Source: Cryobacterium adonitolivorans (GTDB taxonomy: Bacteria > Actinomycetota > Actinomycetes > Actinomycetales > Microbacteriaceae). From it: a DNA stretch of 64,000 nucleotides. The stretch is from contig NZ_SOFL01000036.1 of NCBI RefSeq assembly GCF_004402695.1, positions 124,001 through 188,000 of the forward strand, read 5' to 3'. This document shows positions 8,666 through 18,380 of the stretch, in pieces. Every line of letters starts with the position of its first letter. Position 1 is the stretch's first letter. The translations under genes and the position numbers were made by a program. The notes under the pieces are model-generated. The model was not told the DNA's origin, ran no database searches, and saw nothing but the letters and a program-made list of their open reading frames with translations.

Positions 8666-9565
8666 ATGTCCACACCGTTCAACCACACTGTCAGCGCAGC
8701 TGGCCCGGCCTGCGGCTTCACCTTCACCGGACGCTCGAACCTTACCGGGGAGGTAGGGCTCCACTCCGACGCGCCCCTCATCATCGCCCTGCACGGCGGC
8801 ACTTACTCCTCCGAGTACTTCGACATCGCTGGGCACTCGCTACTCGACAACGCTGCGGTGCGGGGCATCCCCGTCATCGCGCTGGACCGCCCGAACTACG
8901 TAGGATCCAGCCCACTGGCGACAGAGGGCTCGATCATCGAGGCGAACGCCGAGGTGCTCGGAGCTGCCATCGGATCGATCTGGGACGAGCTCGGCGGCGA
9001 CTCCGCCGGCATTGTGCTTGTCGCTCACTCGATCGGCGGCGCCGCAGCGACGATCATCGCGTCCACTCCCCAGACGTGGCCGTTGCTGGGCCTTGCGACG
9101 TCCGGATGCCTCGTACGCGTGCCCGCCGAATCTGCCGGCGCCTGGGCTGCCCTGCCCGACATCCCCATGATCGACCTTCCGGTGCCGCTCAAGGACCAGC
9201 TCATGTTCGGCCCGGTGGAAACGTACGACGACGCCATGCCCGCCGCAAGCTACCCGTCGAACACCCTGGTGCCAAAGGCCGAGCTCCTCGATATTACCGG
9301 TGGTTGGATCGCGCGCCGCGCCGAAACCACGGCCAAGGTCGCGGTTCCCGTGCACCACCGTCAGGCCGAGTTCGATCACCTGTGGGTCACCGATCAAGGC
9401 GAGGTCAACGAGTACCGCGCGGGCTTCACCTCGGCCCCGTCCATCGACGCGCAGCTGCAACTCGGCGCAGGCCATTGCATCGACTTCCACCTGCCCAGCG
9501 ACGAGTTCCAGAACTCGCAGCTGGACTTCGCGCAGCGGTGCCTGAGCGAGGGTCTGACGCGATGA
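8666..9565 (+). CDS. Alpha/beta hydrolase
   Basis: A 299-residue serine hydrolase. The oxyanion strand is LIIALHGGTYSS (about residues 35-46), the nucleophile elbow is VAHSIGGA near residue 122, and the C-terminal histidine is in GAGHCIDFH near 272. GAAAGGA precedes the ATG at 8666. The end overlaps the next start by ATGA (9562-9565), so the two are coupled. Probable esterase, lactonase or C-C hydrolase supplying the pathway; the substrate is unknown. Confidence 0.82.
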   Translation: MSTPFNHTVSAAGPACGFTFTGRSNLTGEVGLHSDAPLIIALHGGTYSSEYFDIAGHSLLDNAAVRGIPVIALDRPNYVGSSPLATEGSIIEANAEVLGAAIGSIWDELGGDSAGIVLVAHSIGGAAATIIASTPQTWPLLGLATSGCLVRVPAESAGAWAALPDIPMIDLPVPLKDQLMFGPVETYDDAMPAASYPSNTLVPKAELLDITGGWIARRAETTAKVAVPVHHRQAEFDHLWVTDQGEVNEYRAGFTSAPSIDAQLQLGAGHCIDFHLPSDEFQNSQLDFAQRCLSEGLTR

Positions 9566-10617
9566 CGTCGAGCGTGCTGCGGGATGTCCGGATCTACCGA
9601 GACGGCAAATTCGGCCCTCCCGAGGACCTTGTGATCGAGGGTTCGGTCATCGGAACCGACAGCTCCAGCGCGCTGGACGTCGAGTCCGGAGGCTACCTGA
9701 TTCCCGGACTGATCGACAGCCACGTCCACGTCGCAGGCCCAGAGTCCCTGCTCGCGCTCGGTCGGCACGGAGTGACCACAGCGCTCGACATGGGCAACTC
9801 CATGAGCGTCATCGATTCGCTGCGCGGAGTGCCCGGTAGTCCGGACCTTCGTGCCGCAGGCCCGGTCGCCACGTCGCCCACAAGCGCTCACGCCACACGG
9901 ATGCACGCACCGCCGGAAAACCTCGTGGCGAAACCCGCAGACGCCGAGCCCTGGGTCGCATCGCGCGTCAACGAAGGTGCCGACTACATAAAAATAGTCA
10001 TCGACCTCCCGGGATTCAACCAAGAAACAGTAGACGCTTTGGTGGCCTCGGCCCATGCCAAGGGTCGGGCCGTGGTTGCCCACGCTTCGCGATCGGATGC
10101 GGTGGCGATGGCCCAGCGCGCGGGCGTCGACATCCTCACTCATGCACCACTTGATCGGTCCATCGACGACGCTCAGGCACTCGAGCTCGTAGGCCAAGGC
10201 GCTATCATCGTCCCCACCCTCACGATGATGAAGGGCATAGTCGACCGGATGCGGGCCGCCGGGGTTCCCGGACCCGCGTACGAACTTGCCCGCGACTCGG
10301 TCGGACGCCTGAAGGCCGCGGGGATGCCCATTCTCGCTGGCACCGACGCGAACGCAACAGCGGCGGCCCCGTACGCTCCCCCATTCGGCGAGAGCCTGCA
10401 CGACGAGTTCGAACTGCTCGTCGCGGCCGGACTCTCCCCGACCGAGGCGCTGGACGCGGCGACCTCCGTGCCCGCCGATCGGTTCGGGCTGTCCGACCGC
10501 GGTCGCGTCGAACGGGGTTTGCGCGCCGACCTGGTACTGCTCGACGAGAATCCTCTCGATGACATCTCCGCGACACGGAGCATCCGAGCCGTCTGGATCG
10601 CTGGCGAGCGAGTCTGA
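9562..10617 (+). CDS. Metal-dependent amidohydrolase (imidazolonepropionase-like)
   Basis: A 351-residue TIM-barrel amidohydrolase. It shows IPGLIDSHVHVAG (HxH metal pair, about residues 46-58), a KIV lysine near 145, histidines in VVAHASRS and ILTHAPL, and the catalytic aspartate in LAGTDANA near 260. The C-terminal end (AVWIAGERV) is complete. The ATG overlaps the upstream stop. The family cleaves cyclic amides, lactams and dipeptides. Two different amidohydrolases in one locus suggest a substrate bearing an amide or ester plus an aromatic ring (inference). Confidence 0.83.
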   Translation: MTSSVLRDVRIYRDGKFGPPEDLVIEGSVIGTDSSSALDVESGGYLIPGLIDSHVHVAGPESLLALGRHGVTTALDMGNSMSVIDSLRGVPGSPDLRAAGPVATSPTSAHATRMHAPPENLVAKPADAEPWVASRVNEGADYIKIVIDLPGFNQETVDALVASAHAKGRAVVAHASRSDAVAMAQRAGVDILTHAPLDRSIDDAQALELVGQGAIIVPTLTMMKGIVDRMRAAGVPGPAYELARDSVGRLKAAGMPILAGTDANATAAAPYAPPFGESLHDEFELLVAAGLSPTEALDAATSVPADRFGLSDRGRVERGLRADLVLLDENPLDDISATRSIRAVWIAGERV

Positions 10618-10682
10618 TGCGTGCAGCAGTCCTCGAAGACTTCGACCAGCCGCCATGTTCGCCGACTTTGCGCGGATCGTGA
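10617..10682 (+). pseudogene. Alcohol dehydrogenase start, truncated at IS21 remnant
   Basis: The amidohydrolase stop TGA shares its last base with an ATG (TGATG) that opens MRAAVLEDFDQPP, the usual first residues of zinc-type medium-chain alcohol dehydrogenases. The frame then crosses into IS21-derived sequence and stops at 10682 after 21 residues. I infer that the rightward operon once continued into a dehydrogenase now missing from this point. Only about 13 residues are diagnostic, so the family call is moderate. Confidence 0.5.
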
Positions 10683-11792
10683 CCCCGAGGCCGGCCTCCG
10701 CGACGGTGTGCCGGGCGATTACGACGCCGGAGACGGTGGCGATGTCGATGGTCGTAGCGCCGAGCCGCTGGTGAACGACGACGTGGGCCGCGGCCAGTTC
10801 CGGCGGGACCGAGTAGCGGTTCCCGCGCCAATCGATCAACGCCTGCCTTGTCGCGGTGCGCTCCTCGGTCACGACGACCGGGAACAGCGTCGGCGGTAAC
10901 GGTTGGAGGCGTTCCGCGGTGAACATGGCCGCGGCCGTCGTGGACCCGTCTCGGCCCTCGCGCCGCCGGCCGTACTGCCCGGTGGCGAACGCGGTCAGGC
11001 GTTGCTGCGCCTGCTCGAGGGTGACGTCGTCGGGGAGGTTGCGCCACCAGCGCTGCGCGCCGGTGTGGTTGTTCTTCTCGACCGCGCCTTTGCGGTTGCC
11101 CGACCGGGGCCGGCAGGCGACGACGCTGACGGCGTGGTGCTTGGAGAACGCAGCGAACATCGGCGTCAGATCACTCGTCCCGGCCTTCAACACGGTGCTC
11201 ATCCGGTCGAACCGCCAGGACTTCGTCACCCCGCCCAGTAACCCCAGCCGGACCGTCATCGCGGCCAGCAGGTGGGGCAGGTCCATCGACGGGGAGATCA
11301 CCGCCCGCCAAACCCCCGAGTGCGCCAGCGACCCAACGAGCACGTAGGCGCGCTTCGTCGGGAACGCCCACCCGGCTGGCGCGTCGGGCAGCTCGACCCA
11401 GTCGAACTGAGTCTCCTCGCCCGGCGGGTGCTCGATGATCGCGTTAGGCCGCTTGGTCACGTGGGCGCAGGCCGTGCAGGCCGGCCGCAGATTCCGGTCC
11501 CGGATCTGACGGGTGAGGGTCTGATACGACCCTTCGAAGCCCAGCGGGACGAGCTCGTCCAGCAGCGTCGCCGCCCAGAGATGCGGGTCCTCGGCCAGGC
11601 GGGCGGTGACGTAGGCGGCGAACGCGTCGAACGGGTCGGGGCGGCGCGTTGGCGCACTCCTGGGGTGCGCTGGCCGGCCAGATAGGCGCGGATGGTCTTG
11701 CGATCGTGATCGGTGCGGCGGGCGATCTCACTGATCGTCATCCCTTGGCGTTTGAGCGCGTGGATGTCCACGTCGTCCTCCTCTGAAAGCAT
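10657..11792 (-). pseudogene. istA: IS21 transposase IstA, frameshifted and 3' truncated
   Basis: The N-terminus reads MLSEEDDVDIHALKRQGM then TISEIARRTDHDRKTIRAYLAG, a helix-turn-helix typical of actinobacterial IstA. The rest of the protein, including TQFDWVELP and the integrase core with SGNRKGAVEKNN, is in another frame. The switch lies near 11640, within a C-rich run after the codons for RTPGVRQRA, and one missing base would restore the frame. The 3' part ends near TIRA and is replaced by unrelated sequence. A functional programmed shift is unlikely because IstA is normally one frame. Confidence 0.8.
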
Positions 11793-11799
11793 AGGCGTA

Positions 11800-11854
11800 G
11801 GGCCTTTCTTGAAGCTGGTGCGTGGTCGAAGACCATCAGTTTCGAGAAAGGCCC
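11800..11854. other. Nested hairpin between istA and the IS end
   Basis: A perfect 10-bp inverted repeat, GGGCCTTTCT (11800-11809) and AGAAAGGCCC (11845-11854), encloses a second stem TGGTC-GAA-GACCA. It lies in the istA leader. Such a structure could block outside transcription into istA, or be the footprint of another insertion. Confidence 0.5.
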
Positions 11855-11882
11855 GCTTCTATGTGCGGAAGCGACCCGGAGT

Positions 11883-11922
11883 GGGGAATTTCAGTGAGCA
11901 GAACGGGGGAATTTCAGTGAGC
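11883..11922. repeat. IS21 multiple terminal repeats (17 bp, two copies)
   Basis: GGGGAATTTCAGTGAGC occurs at 11883-11899 and again at 11906-11922, a 23-bp period. IS21-family ends carry several such directly repeated transposase-binding sites. This marks the surviving end of the element. Confidence 0.7.
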
Positions 11923-11930
11923 GCCGTCAC

Positions 11931-12330
11931 ATGGCGGCGCTCGGGCAGATGGAACATGAAATCAAGCGAGCGTGTTGTCGACTCGATCGCCAAACGCCGC
12001 GCTGCCGGCAAGGATCTGGGCGGTCGCCCGCAGATCATCACGGACAGTCAAGTTCGCAACGCCCGCCGGCTCATAGAAGGCGGAGAGCCAGCGGCCCAGG
12101 TCGCGCTCGACCTCGGAACGTCCCGAGCTAACGTCTACCGCCGAGCGCGCGCCCTGGGACTCCTCTCAAGTCAATCTGATGGCCAGACCCTGACTAGCGA
12201 CGACACCACTGGGCGATCAGAGAACGCCGCAGATCCGACCGCACCCTTGTTGGCCTCAATTCCCCCTGACACCCAAGGTCTTCGTGCCCTGTGGACACTA
12301 GCCGACCGAATATCACTAGACCGGCCATAG
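11931..12330 (+). pseudogene. Serine recombinase (resolvase) C-terminal remnant
   Basis: The sequence opens with MAALGQMEHEIKR, the conserved helix E region of Tn3-type resolvases, directly at the IS21 end, so the catalytic N-terminal domain is missing. The frame changes near 11968: a 2-bp loss after the codons for EIK puts ERVVDSIAKRR in another frame. A helix-turn-helix (AQVALDLGTSRANVYRRARA) follows. About 50 further residues up to the stop at 12330 match nothing I recognise. Not functional. Confidence 0.75.
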
Positions 12331-13539
<1,209 letters not shown>

Positions 13540-14146
13540 GCAATAGCTAAGCCTGGCAGTCTCTGACCCGGCGATTACCAGGCGAAAAGCTGGAGGTAGT
13601 CGCCCGGCGAGAGTGGTTCAGGTACACCCAGGAAATCCGGCGCTGCGCATGGCAGCACCGAATTTTTCTAACCCCCGGACGCGGCCAAGATTCGAGCTGT
13701 GGGAAGCCCTGCCCTGTGCCCGTCAGGGGCTTCCTACCTGTTGTGTCAGGTTGACATCAAGGACCCGGCGTCACGTGCTGCCAACCAACCAGGTTCAGAC
13801 CCCACTCTGACCATGGAAAGTTCTGCAGTTTGACGCCCACTTGGGGTGTACCTCAGACGTACGCACTGCGTTGTAAAGGGCCCGAAGGTGCACGTTCGGT
13901 GACACCCCGTCTCTTGTGTCACCTGAAATGGGTGCGTTCCGGAGGTGAAGCCGGCTACAGCGCGCTGGGAGGACAGGGACGCGGAGCGAGTTCGCTCTCG
14001 ATCGTTGCAGCTACGGCCGGCTACGAGTGGGGCAGCTGGTGATCTGCACTGACGGTGAACCATTTCCTCAGATCCGGACGCTGTTTAACGAGACAGTTGT
14101 CATTGACCGCCTCAGTTCTGTCCGTTTCGTTCAAAGGATTCGCCGC
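13540..14146. other. Intergenic, no supported gene
   Basis: About 600 bp. A stem-loop with arms GGAAGCCCTG and CAGGGGCTTCC (about 13699-13732) has no T-run after it. Open frames on both strands are short and match nothing recognisable. The last 100 bp must hold the lipoprotein promoter. Confidence 0.5.
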
Positions 14147-14767
14147 ATGCTGAAGACCCGAACTAGCCGCATCGCCCTCACCGCGCTGCTGATGGTTCCC
14201 ACTCTCGCTCTCGTGGGCTGCGCCGCTACGGCTGCCGAGGCCCCGGAGTCGACTCTGGTCAGTGCGCCGCCGTCGGCTGCAACTCCGACCGCGACTCCGA
14301 CTGCGACCCCGCAGATTTTGGCGGCGGATCCTGTTTGGCCGAACGATCGGTGTCAGGACGAACAGCTCGCCGCCGAGCTCGTGGAGCGGCCCGACCTTTC
14401 GGTAGCGAACCGGGAGGGGTTCGTGATCGTGCTCACGAACGTGTCGGAGCAATCCTGCTCGTACTACGGGTGGCCCGGGGTGCTGTTGCTCGGCGCCGAC
14501 GGCACCCTACTCACCAGCAGGGACGACAAGATGATTGGCACCGCCGAGCCCGAGCCCGGGGCGCTCGCCCCAGGCGAGTCGGCCCAGATGGAAGCGCTCC
14601 TCACGGAAGTCGGCACGTACGACTGCACGCCGACGACCGCGACGACGATCCGGGTGCTCGTCACATCGGACGGCGCTGGCCCGGGCATTGACGCGCCAGC
14701 CGATCTGCAGGTCTGCGGCGACGCTCGGAGCGACTTCTCGGCAGGGCCAAGCATTCCTGCATCCTGA
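14147..14767 (+). CDS. DUF4232-type lipoprotein
   Basis: A 206-residue exported lipoprotein. Basic residues (MLKTRTSR), a hydrophobic stretch and the lipobox LVGC give a lipidated cysteine near residue 25. A Thr-Pro-Ala linker (TPTATPTATP) follows, then a beta-rich domain with four cysteines (CQDE, CSYYGWPG, YDCTP, QVCGD) typical of the actinobacterial DUF4232 family. AAAGGA before the ATG at 14147 supports the start. Function unknown; it should be anchored to the outer face of the membrane. Confidence 0.75.
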   Translation: MLKTRTSRIALTALLMVPTLALVGCAATAAEAPESTLVSAPPSAATPTATPTATPQILAADPVWPNDRCQDEQLAAELVERPDLSVANREGFVIVLTNVSEQSCSYYGWPGVLLLGADGTLLTSRDDKMIGTAEPEPGALAPGESAQMEALLTEVGTYDCTPTTATTIRVLVTSDGAGPGIDAPADLQVCGDARSDFSAGPSIPAS

Positions 14768-14901
14768 CTCCGCCACAAACTTCGAATGACTTCACCCTGG
14801 AAGAGAAGGTTGACGCCGCCAAGGGTTTTGCGGAGAAGCTGCGAGACTCGTGCCTACTTAGCCAAGCGCGAGCGCAAATCTCAGGAAGGTGAGTCCGAAC
14901 A

Positions 14902-15279
14902 TTGGAACCACGCTACGTCAGCCCAGCTGATACAGCCTTGTCACTGCTCATCATCCTTATATCGCTAGCAATTGTCCCGGCCAACTTGACCTGGTGGCTC
15001 ATTGCCCAACACATTAACGATCGCATGACGCGCGCAGGAAATCAGCTACACGGAGGTCGTTGGCACTTCCTGCGGTTCGGACCGACGGCGCCTCTCATCT
15101 CGGCCGCTGCCTTTTCATGCGGAATTGTGGCTTATTCAGTCCCGCAAATTCACGAAGCGCCTGACCCGGACGTCTCTTTTGCGGCATTGATTCTGGCCGC
15201 TTTCAGTCTATTTTCTTTCATGATGAGCATGATCCTTTGGTCCTACTCCAACGCGCCGCCTCGACAGACAGCGAACTAG
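14902..15279 (+). CDS. Hypothetical membrane protein
   Basis: A 125-residue protein not recognised. Three hydrophobic segments are visible at about residues 12-35, 62-82 and 92-115. The start is a TTG at 14902 behind AGGAAGGTGA. It has no operon partner and an atypical base composition, with AT-rich codons, as elsewhere in the island. Confidence 0.5.
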   Translation: MEPRYVSPADTALSLLIILISLAIVPANLTWWLIAQHINDRMTRAGNQLHGGRWHFLRFGPTAPLISAAAFSCGIVAYSVPQIHEAPDPDVSFAALILAAFSLFSFMMSMILWSYSNAPPRQTAN

Positions 15280-15467
15280 CACGCACAGTCGATGGCGCGA
15301 CCTCTAGTGTCTCGGAACCTAACTGCCTCGTATCCCATGGGATACGCGACGGAGATGCGCCAGAAAGCGCTAACAGTCAGAGCTATCGCACAGCGGCAAG
15401 GCCGTCGATGTGCTCGCAAATGATCGTTTCCGGTCGTGTCGGTGGACTCCCCTGACAGGATGAAAGG

Positions 15468-16022
15468 GTGCCCACCTCTCCATGGCCTGCGCTCAGCGGG
15501 GCCCTGCTCCTCCGAGACATGCGACCCGACGACCTGACACACCTGGTCGCTCTGCGGAACAACCCTGCCGTGAACCACTTCATGCTGCGCACCCACGTCG
15601 ACCCCGAGGCGTGGTGTCGAGAGTGGATGACGATTCCGGACAGCGAAACGGACTTTTCCTGCGTTGCCCAGCTCGATGGTGAGATCGCCGGTCTGGGCCT
15701 CCTCGGCGTCATCGACGGCTTGGGCCAGCCAGGGATGCCTGAACGCACGCAGGGCGTCATGGGTTACATGCTCGAACTCGACCTCGCCGGGCGGGGGCTC
15801 GGGACCGACCTGGCCCGTGGTCTTCTGTCCGCAGCATTCGACTCGCTCGAACTACGGCGCGTCATCGCGAGCTGCAATGCCGACAACGTGGCGTCAGCCC
15901 GCGTGCTCGAAAAGGTCGGCATGCGACGGGAGCAGCACGGGGTCCAAGACTCCTGGCATGCCGAGCTGGGCTGGGTCGACGGCTACCAGTACGCGCTCCT
16001 GGACCACGAATGGCTGGCCTAA
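15468..16022 (+). CDS. GNAT N-acetyltransferase (RimJ/RimL type)
   Basis: A 184-residue acetyltransferase. The N-terminus LLRDMRPDDLTHL is typical, the acetyl-CoA loop reads LAGRGLGTDLARGLL (about residues 105-119), and the family SCNADNVASARVLEKVGM is near 130-147. RimJ/RimL-type enzymes acetylate protein N-termini, amino acids or drugs. The GTG start at 15468 follows GGATGAAAGG. It is a single gene with no partner. Confidence 0.85.
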   Translation: MPTSPWPALSGALLLRDMRPDDLTHLVALRNNPAVNHFMLRTHVDPEAWCREWMTIPDSETDFSCVAQLDGEIAGLGLLGVIDGLGQPGMPERTQGVMGYMLELDLAGRGLGTDLARGLLSAAFDSLELRRVIASCNADNVASARVLEKVGMRREQHGVQDSWHAELGWVDGYQYALLDHEWLA

Positions 16023-16074
16023 CCCTGCCTGCCTATGTCCGATAGAGGATGTCGTAGCGAGATAGGCTCTGCGG

Positions 16075-17114
16075 ATGGAAATGCCGGTGCTCACAGCGGA
16101 AATCCTCATGCAACGCGGTGAGGGGCCACCGGGCGACACAACCGGCAACTGGCATCGTATGCACTTCTCTCCAGAACGCGGTCAAGGCACTGCGTGGCAT
16201 TACACCGATGCTCATGGGCTACTAAGAATTCCCAGTTCTGATCAATTGTGGGCGACAGCTTCTCTCGCACTAAACGACACCTCCGAGGTGGCTTACGGAG
16301 AGCGATGAATCAAAGACCTCTGGAGCAACGCGGACAAGTCAGGCTTACCTGCTCCGCGAGTTGAATTCACCAACCTCGCGCTCGACTTCGAGTTTGATGA
16401 TTTCGCAGCCGACGGTCTTTTTGTTGTATCAGCGAGTCTTGACGGTGACCTACTTAGCCAATGGCGGAACTCCGCAGGAATTGATGGTTTTGCTGTCGGT
16501 CTCGACATGGATGCTCGGCTGTCTGCCGTGCTTCCATTTGATGCGTCACCGCCGGACTCAGCTCCAGAGACGGAGCCGAACACTTCGGGAATGGTCATGA
16601 TATTTAACCCGAAGACGCCTCCTTCTCAGCTATTCGTTGTTCCCCAGTGGTCGCAGGTTTTTACGACGAGGCAAAGCAATATGCACAGGCGACGGCCGTA
16701 CTCTGTGACACCGTCCAATCCACTCCCGGGCCTGACGGTTGGGAGCAGAAACGGGAGGAATGGCCCGGTTACGTCGTGGCGGCCCGCAGTTTTCTTTTAA
16801 CAGCAGCCGCACTCATGAAACACCCCGCTTTCGTGGACGAGCGCGAAGTTCGTTTTGTTTGCAGCAAGGCTTACCTGGGTGACGCAGAAGAATATAGGGT
16901 CCGAGGAGGACGTCTGGTTCCATACGTCCCAGTCGCAGCAAACCAGGCCGGCGACAATTGGTATGCTTGCGGCTCTGCGAAACTACCCATCACGTCGGTC
17001 AGGTACGGGCCTGGAAGCGACCTTAGAGGCCTGAAGGTTGCAGCCTCCTTTCTTGAGCGTCGCGGATACCCGGCTGTGGAAATAGATAGGTCGACGATTC
17101 CGGTAGCGTTCTGA
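16075..17114 (+). pseudogene. DUF2971-type gene, broken by a stop and a frameshift
   Basis: The protein starts at 16075, with WHYTDAHGLL and LNDTSEVAYGE characteristic of DUF2971 proteins. An in-frame TGA at 16306-16308 interrupts it, yet the same frame continues for over 100 codons (IKDLWSNADKS, LLSQWRNSAGIDGF). Near 16640, at GTTCCCCAG, the frame slips, and the rest (VAGFYDEAKQYA to the stop at 17114, including DEREVRFV) is in another frame. Two lesions make it a pseudogene. The family is often found in accessory or phage-defence-rich regions. Confidence 0.75.
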
Positions 17115-17552
17115 CGGTCGAACACCCCGCCCGTTAGGGGATCGTCTACCGGCCACTCCCCCAGCTCGCTAACACGCCCGGTGTGAGTCGCGACGCAAAG
17201 TGGCCGCTTTCTCGCCGTGATAAATGACCGGAGTGTCAGGGCCTGAGCAGGGCCCGAAGAGTGCGGCAGAGTTGGTCCGCAGCATCGGGGTCGGTACCCA
17301 AAAGGGAAGGCCGCTTCGGTAGCTTGGTGCTCAAGTTCCGCATAGTCGTAAAAGAGTAGGTGATGCGACGACCGCTTGAATCCGCCCTAGAACTCGCCTG
17401 GCAGAAGTTGCCTTATTTTCAGTCGGCCTTAACAGCATGCCTTGTTCGGTGAGCTCGGCGACGGCCGGCTGGGTCCGGCCGACGTGTGAACCACAGCTGG
17501 CTGAGCCGCTCGCTATGGGGCCGATATCGCGCGAAACCCTCGGCCGGTCGGG
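17115..17552. other. Intergenic, no firm gene
   Basis: About 440 bp. A minus-strand frame of 35 codons (ATG at 17343 to TGA at 17236) has plausible composition but no recognised relative, and may be a gene fragment. Nothing else stands out. Confidence 0.4.
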
Positions 17553-18281
17553 TCAAGAGATGCGTTCGGCGTCCGCTGCGAGGGCGCGATCCAACCACTC
17601 AGTCAGCAGTTCACGTTCGGTTGCACTCAGACCCGGCAATGAGGGTGCAATCGCTCGAAACGCGATGGTCGTCGGAAGAGAGCCAGCGTTGGTGACCACG
17701 GGGTTGTCCGTGATGATCTGCGCCAGAACCCCCTCGAGCACGGCATCCACAAGGCTGGGATCGCGTTCGTCCGGCGGCGTCGCCAGCACGGTGGTGATGA
17801 CTCCGACCCCAGCGGCCTGGAACAGCTCGACGGCGCGGCGCTCGGCCACCTTGAGACGGCCCGCCACGGCCACTCGGCGTATCCGCGCCTCAAGGACCGC
17901 CTTACCCGTCCGCGCGGCCGGAGAGGTCATGACGCGATCGGGATCGCTCAGCATGCGAAAGAGGGTGGGATTCCTCAGGCCGAAGTCCATCTGCGCCTCC
18001 CATCCCGCGCGGAGATCGACAAGAGGGTCGACGCTTGCGGCCTCGGCCTCCTCGACGATCGCCGCCTTGGTAGAGACGTAGGCGGTCATCACGTGCTCGG
18101 CGACAGCCTCGAGCAAGCCGTCTTTGTCTCCGAAGAGTCGGTAAATCGCCGGCGCTTGAACACCGGCCTCGTGAGCCACACCTCGAGTCGTCACAGCGCC
18201 GGGGCCCAGATCTCGGAGAAGACGTGCGGCGACGTCGATGATGCGCGCGCGGGTGTCAACCGCAATTCTGGTGTCAGTCAC
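17553..18281 (-). CDS. TetR-family transcriptional repressor
   Basis: A 242-residue regulator. The N-terminal helix-turn-helix (TTRGVAHEAGVQAPAIYRLFGDKDGL, about residues 30-56) is a standard TetR domain, followed by an alpha-helical ligand domain. It is divergent from the NmrA-like reductase at 18381, with an inverted repeat between them, so it probably represses both that gene and itself. The ligand is unknown. Confidence 0.88.
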   Translation of the reverse strand: MTDTRIAVDTRARIIDVAARLLRDLGPGAVTTRGVAHEAGVQAPAIYRLFGDKDGLLEAVAEHVMTAYVSTKAAIVEEAEAASVDPLVDLRAGWEAQMDFGLRNPTLFRMLSDPDRVMTSPAARTGKAVLEARIRRVAVAGRLKVAERRAVELFQAAGVGVITTVLATPPDERDPSLVDAVLEGVLAQIITDNPVVTNAGSLPTTIAFRAIAPSLPGLSATERELLTEWLDRALAADAERIS

Positions 18282-18288
18282 GAACCAA

Positions 18289-18330
18289 CGATAACGCGGT
18301 ATTGCTATCAGCGTGGTATCAGTGTTATCG
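18289..18330. promoter_or_regulatory. Candidate TetR operator
   Basis: CGATAAC (18289-18295) and GTTATCG (18324-18330) form a perfect inverted repeat spanning 42 bp between the divergent genes. Inside it are two direct repeats, CTATCAGCG and GTATCAGTG. Either element could be the binding site. Confidence 0.5.
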
Positions 18331-18380
18331 TCGCCATGTTTCCACTGCTACTGAAAAAAGCAGTATATTTCGAAGGGTTC

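Larger units (their letters stand above)
10657..11931 (-). mobile_element. IS21-family element, truncated
   Basis: This holds the 5' terminal repeats and most of istA, but not the istA 3' end or istB, which normally follows. The left boundary is near 10657-10680, where the frame passes into the antisense of the dehydrogenase and amidohydrolase genes. The right boundary is near 11931, where GCGCCGTCACA meets recombinase sequence (an end reading TGTGACGGCGC on the minus strand). Without istB and one end it should be immobile. Confidence 0.75.

Noticed and set aside
9394..10656. Continuation of the istA frame under the amidohydrolase gene
   Set aside because: It is antisense to a well-supported coding gene and loses IstA likeness near 10657.
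11440..11792. Programmed frameshift in istA
   Set aside because: IstA of this family is normally encoded in one frame, and the gene is also truncated, so a simple one-base loss is the better explanation.
13540..14146. Hairpin at about 13699-13732 as a budC terminator
   Set aside because: It is 160 bp past the stop, has a bulge and no T-run, so I did not list it as a terminator.
17236..17343. 35-codon minus-strand open frame
   Set aside because: Plausible composition but no recognisable relative or ribosome-binding site; noted only as a possible fragment.
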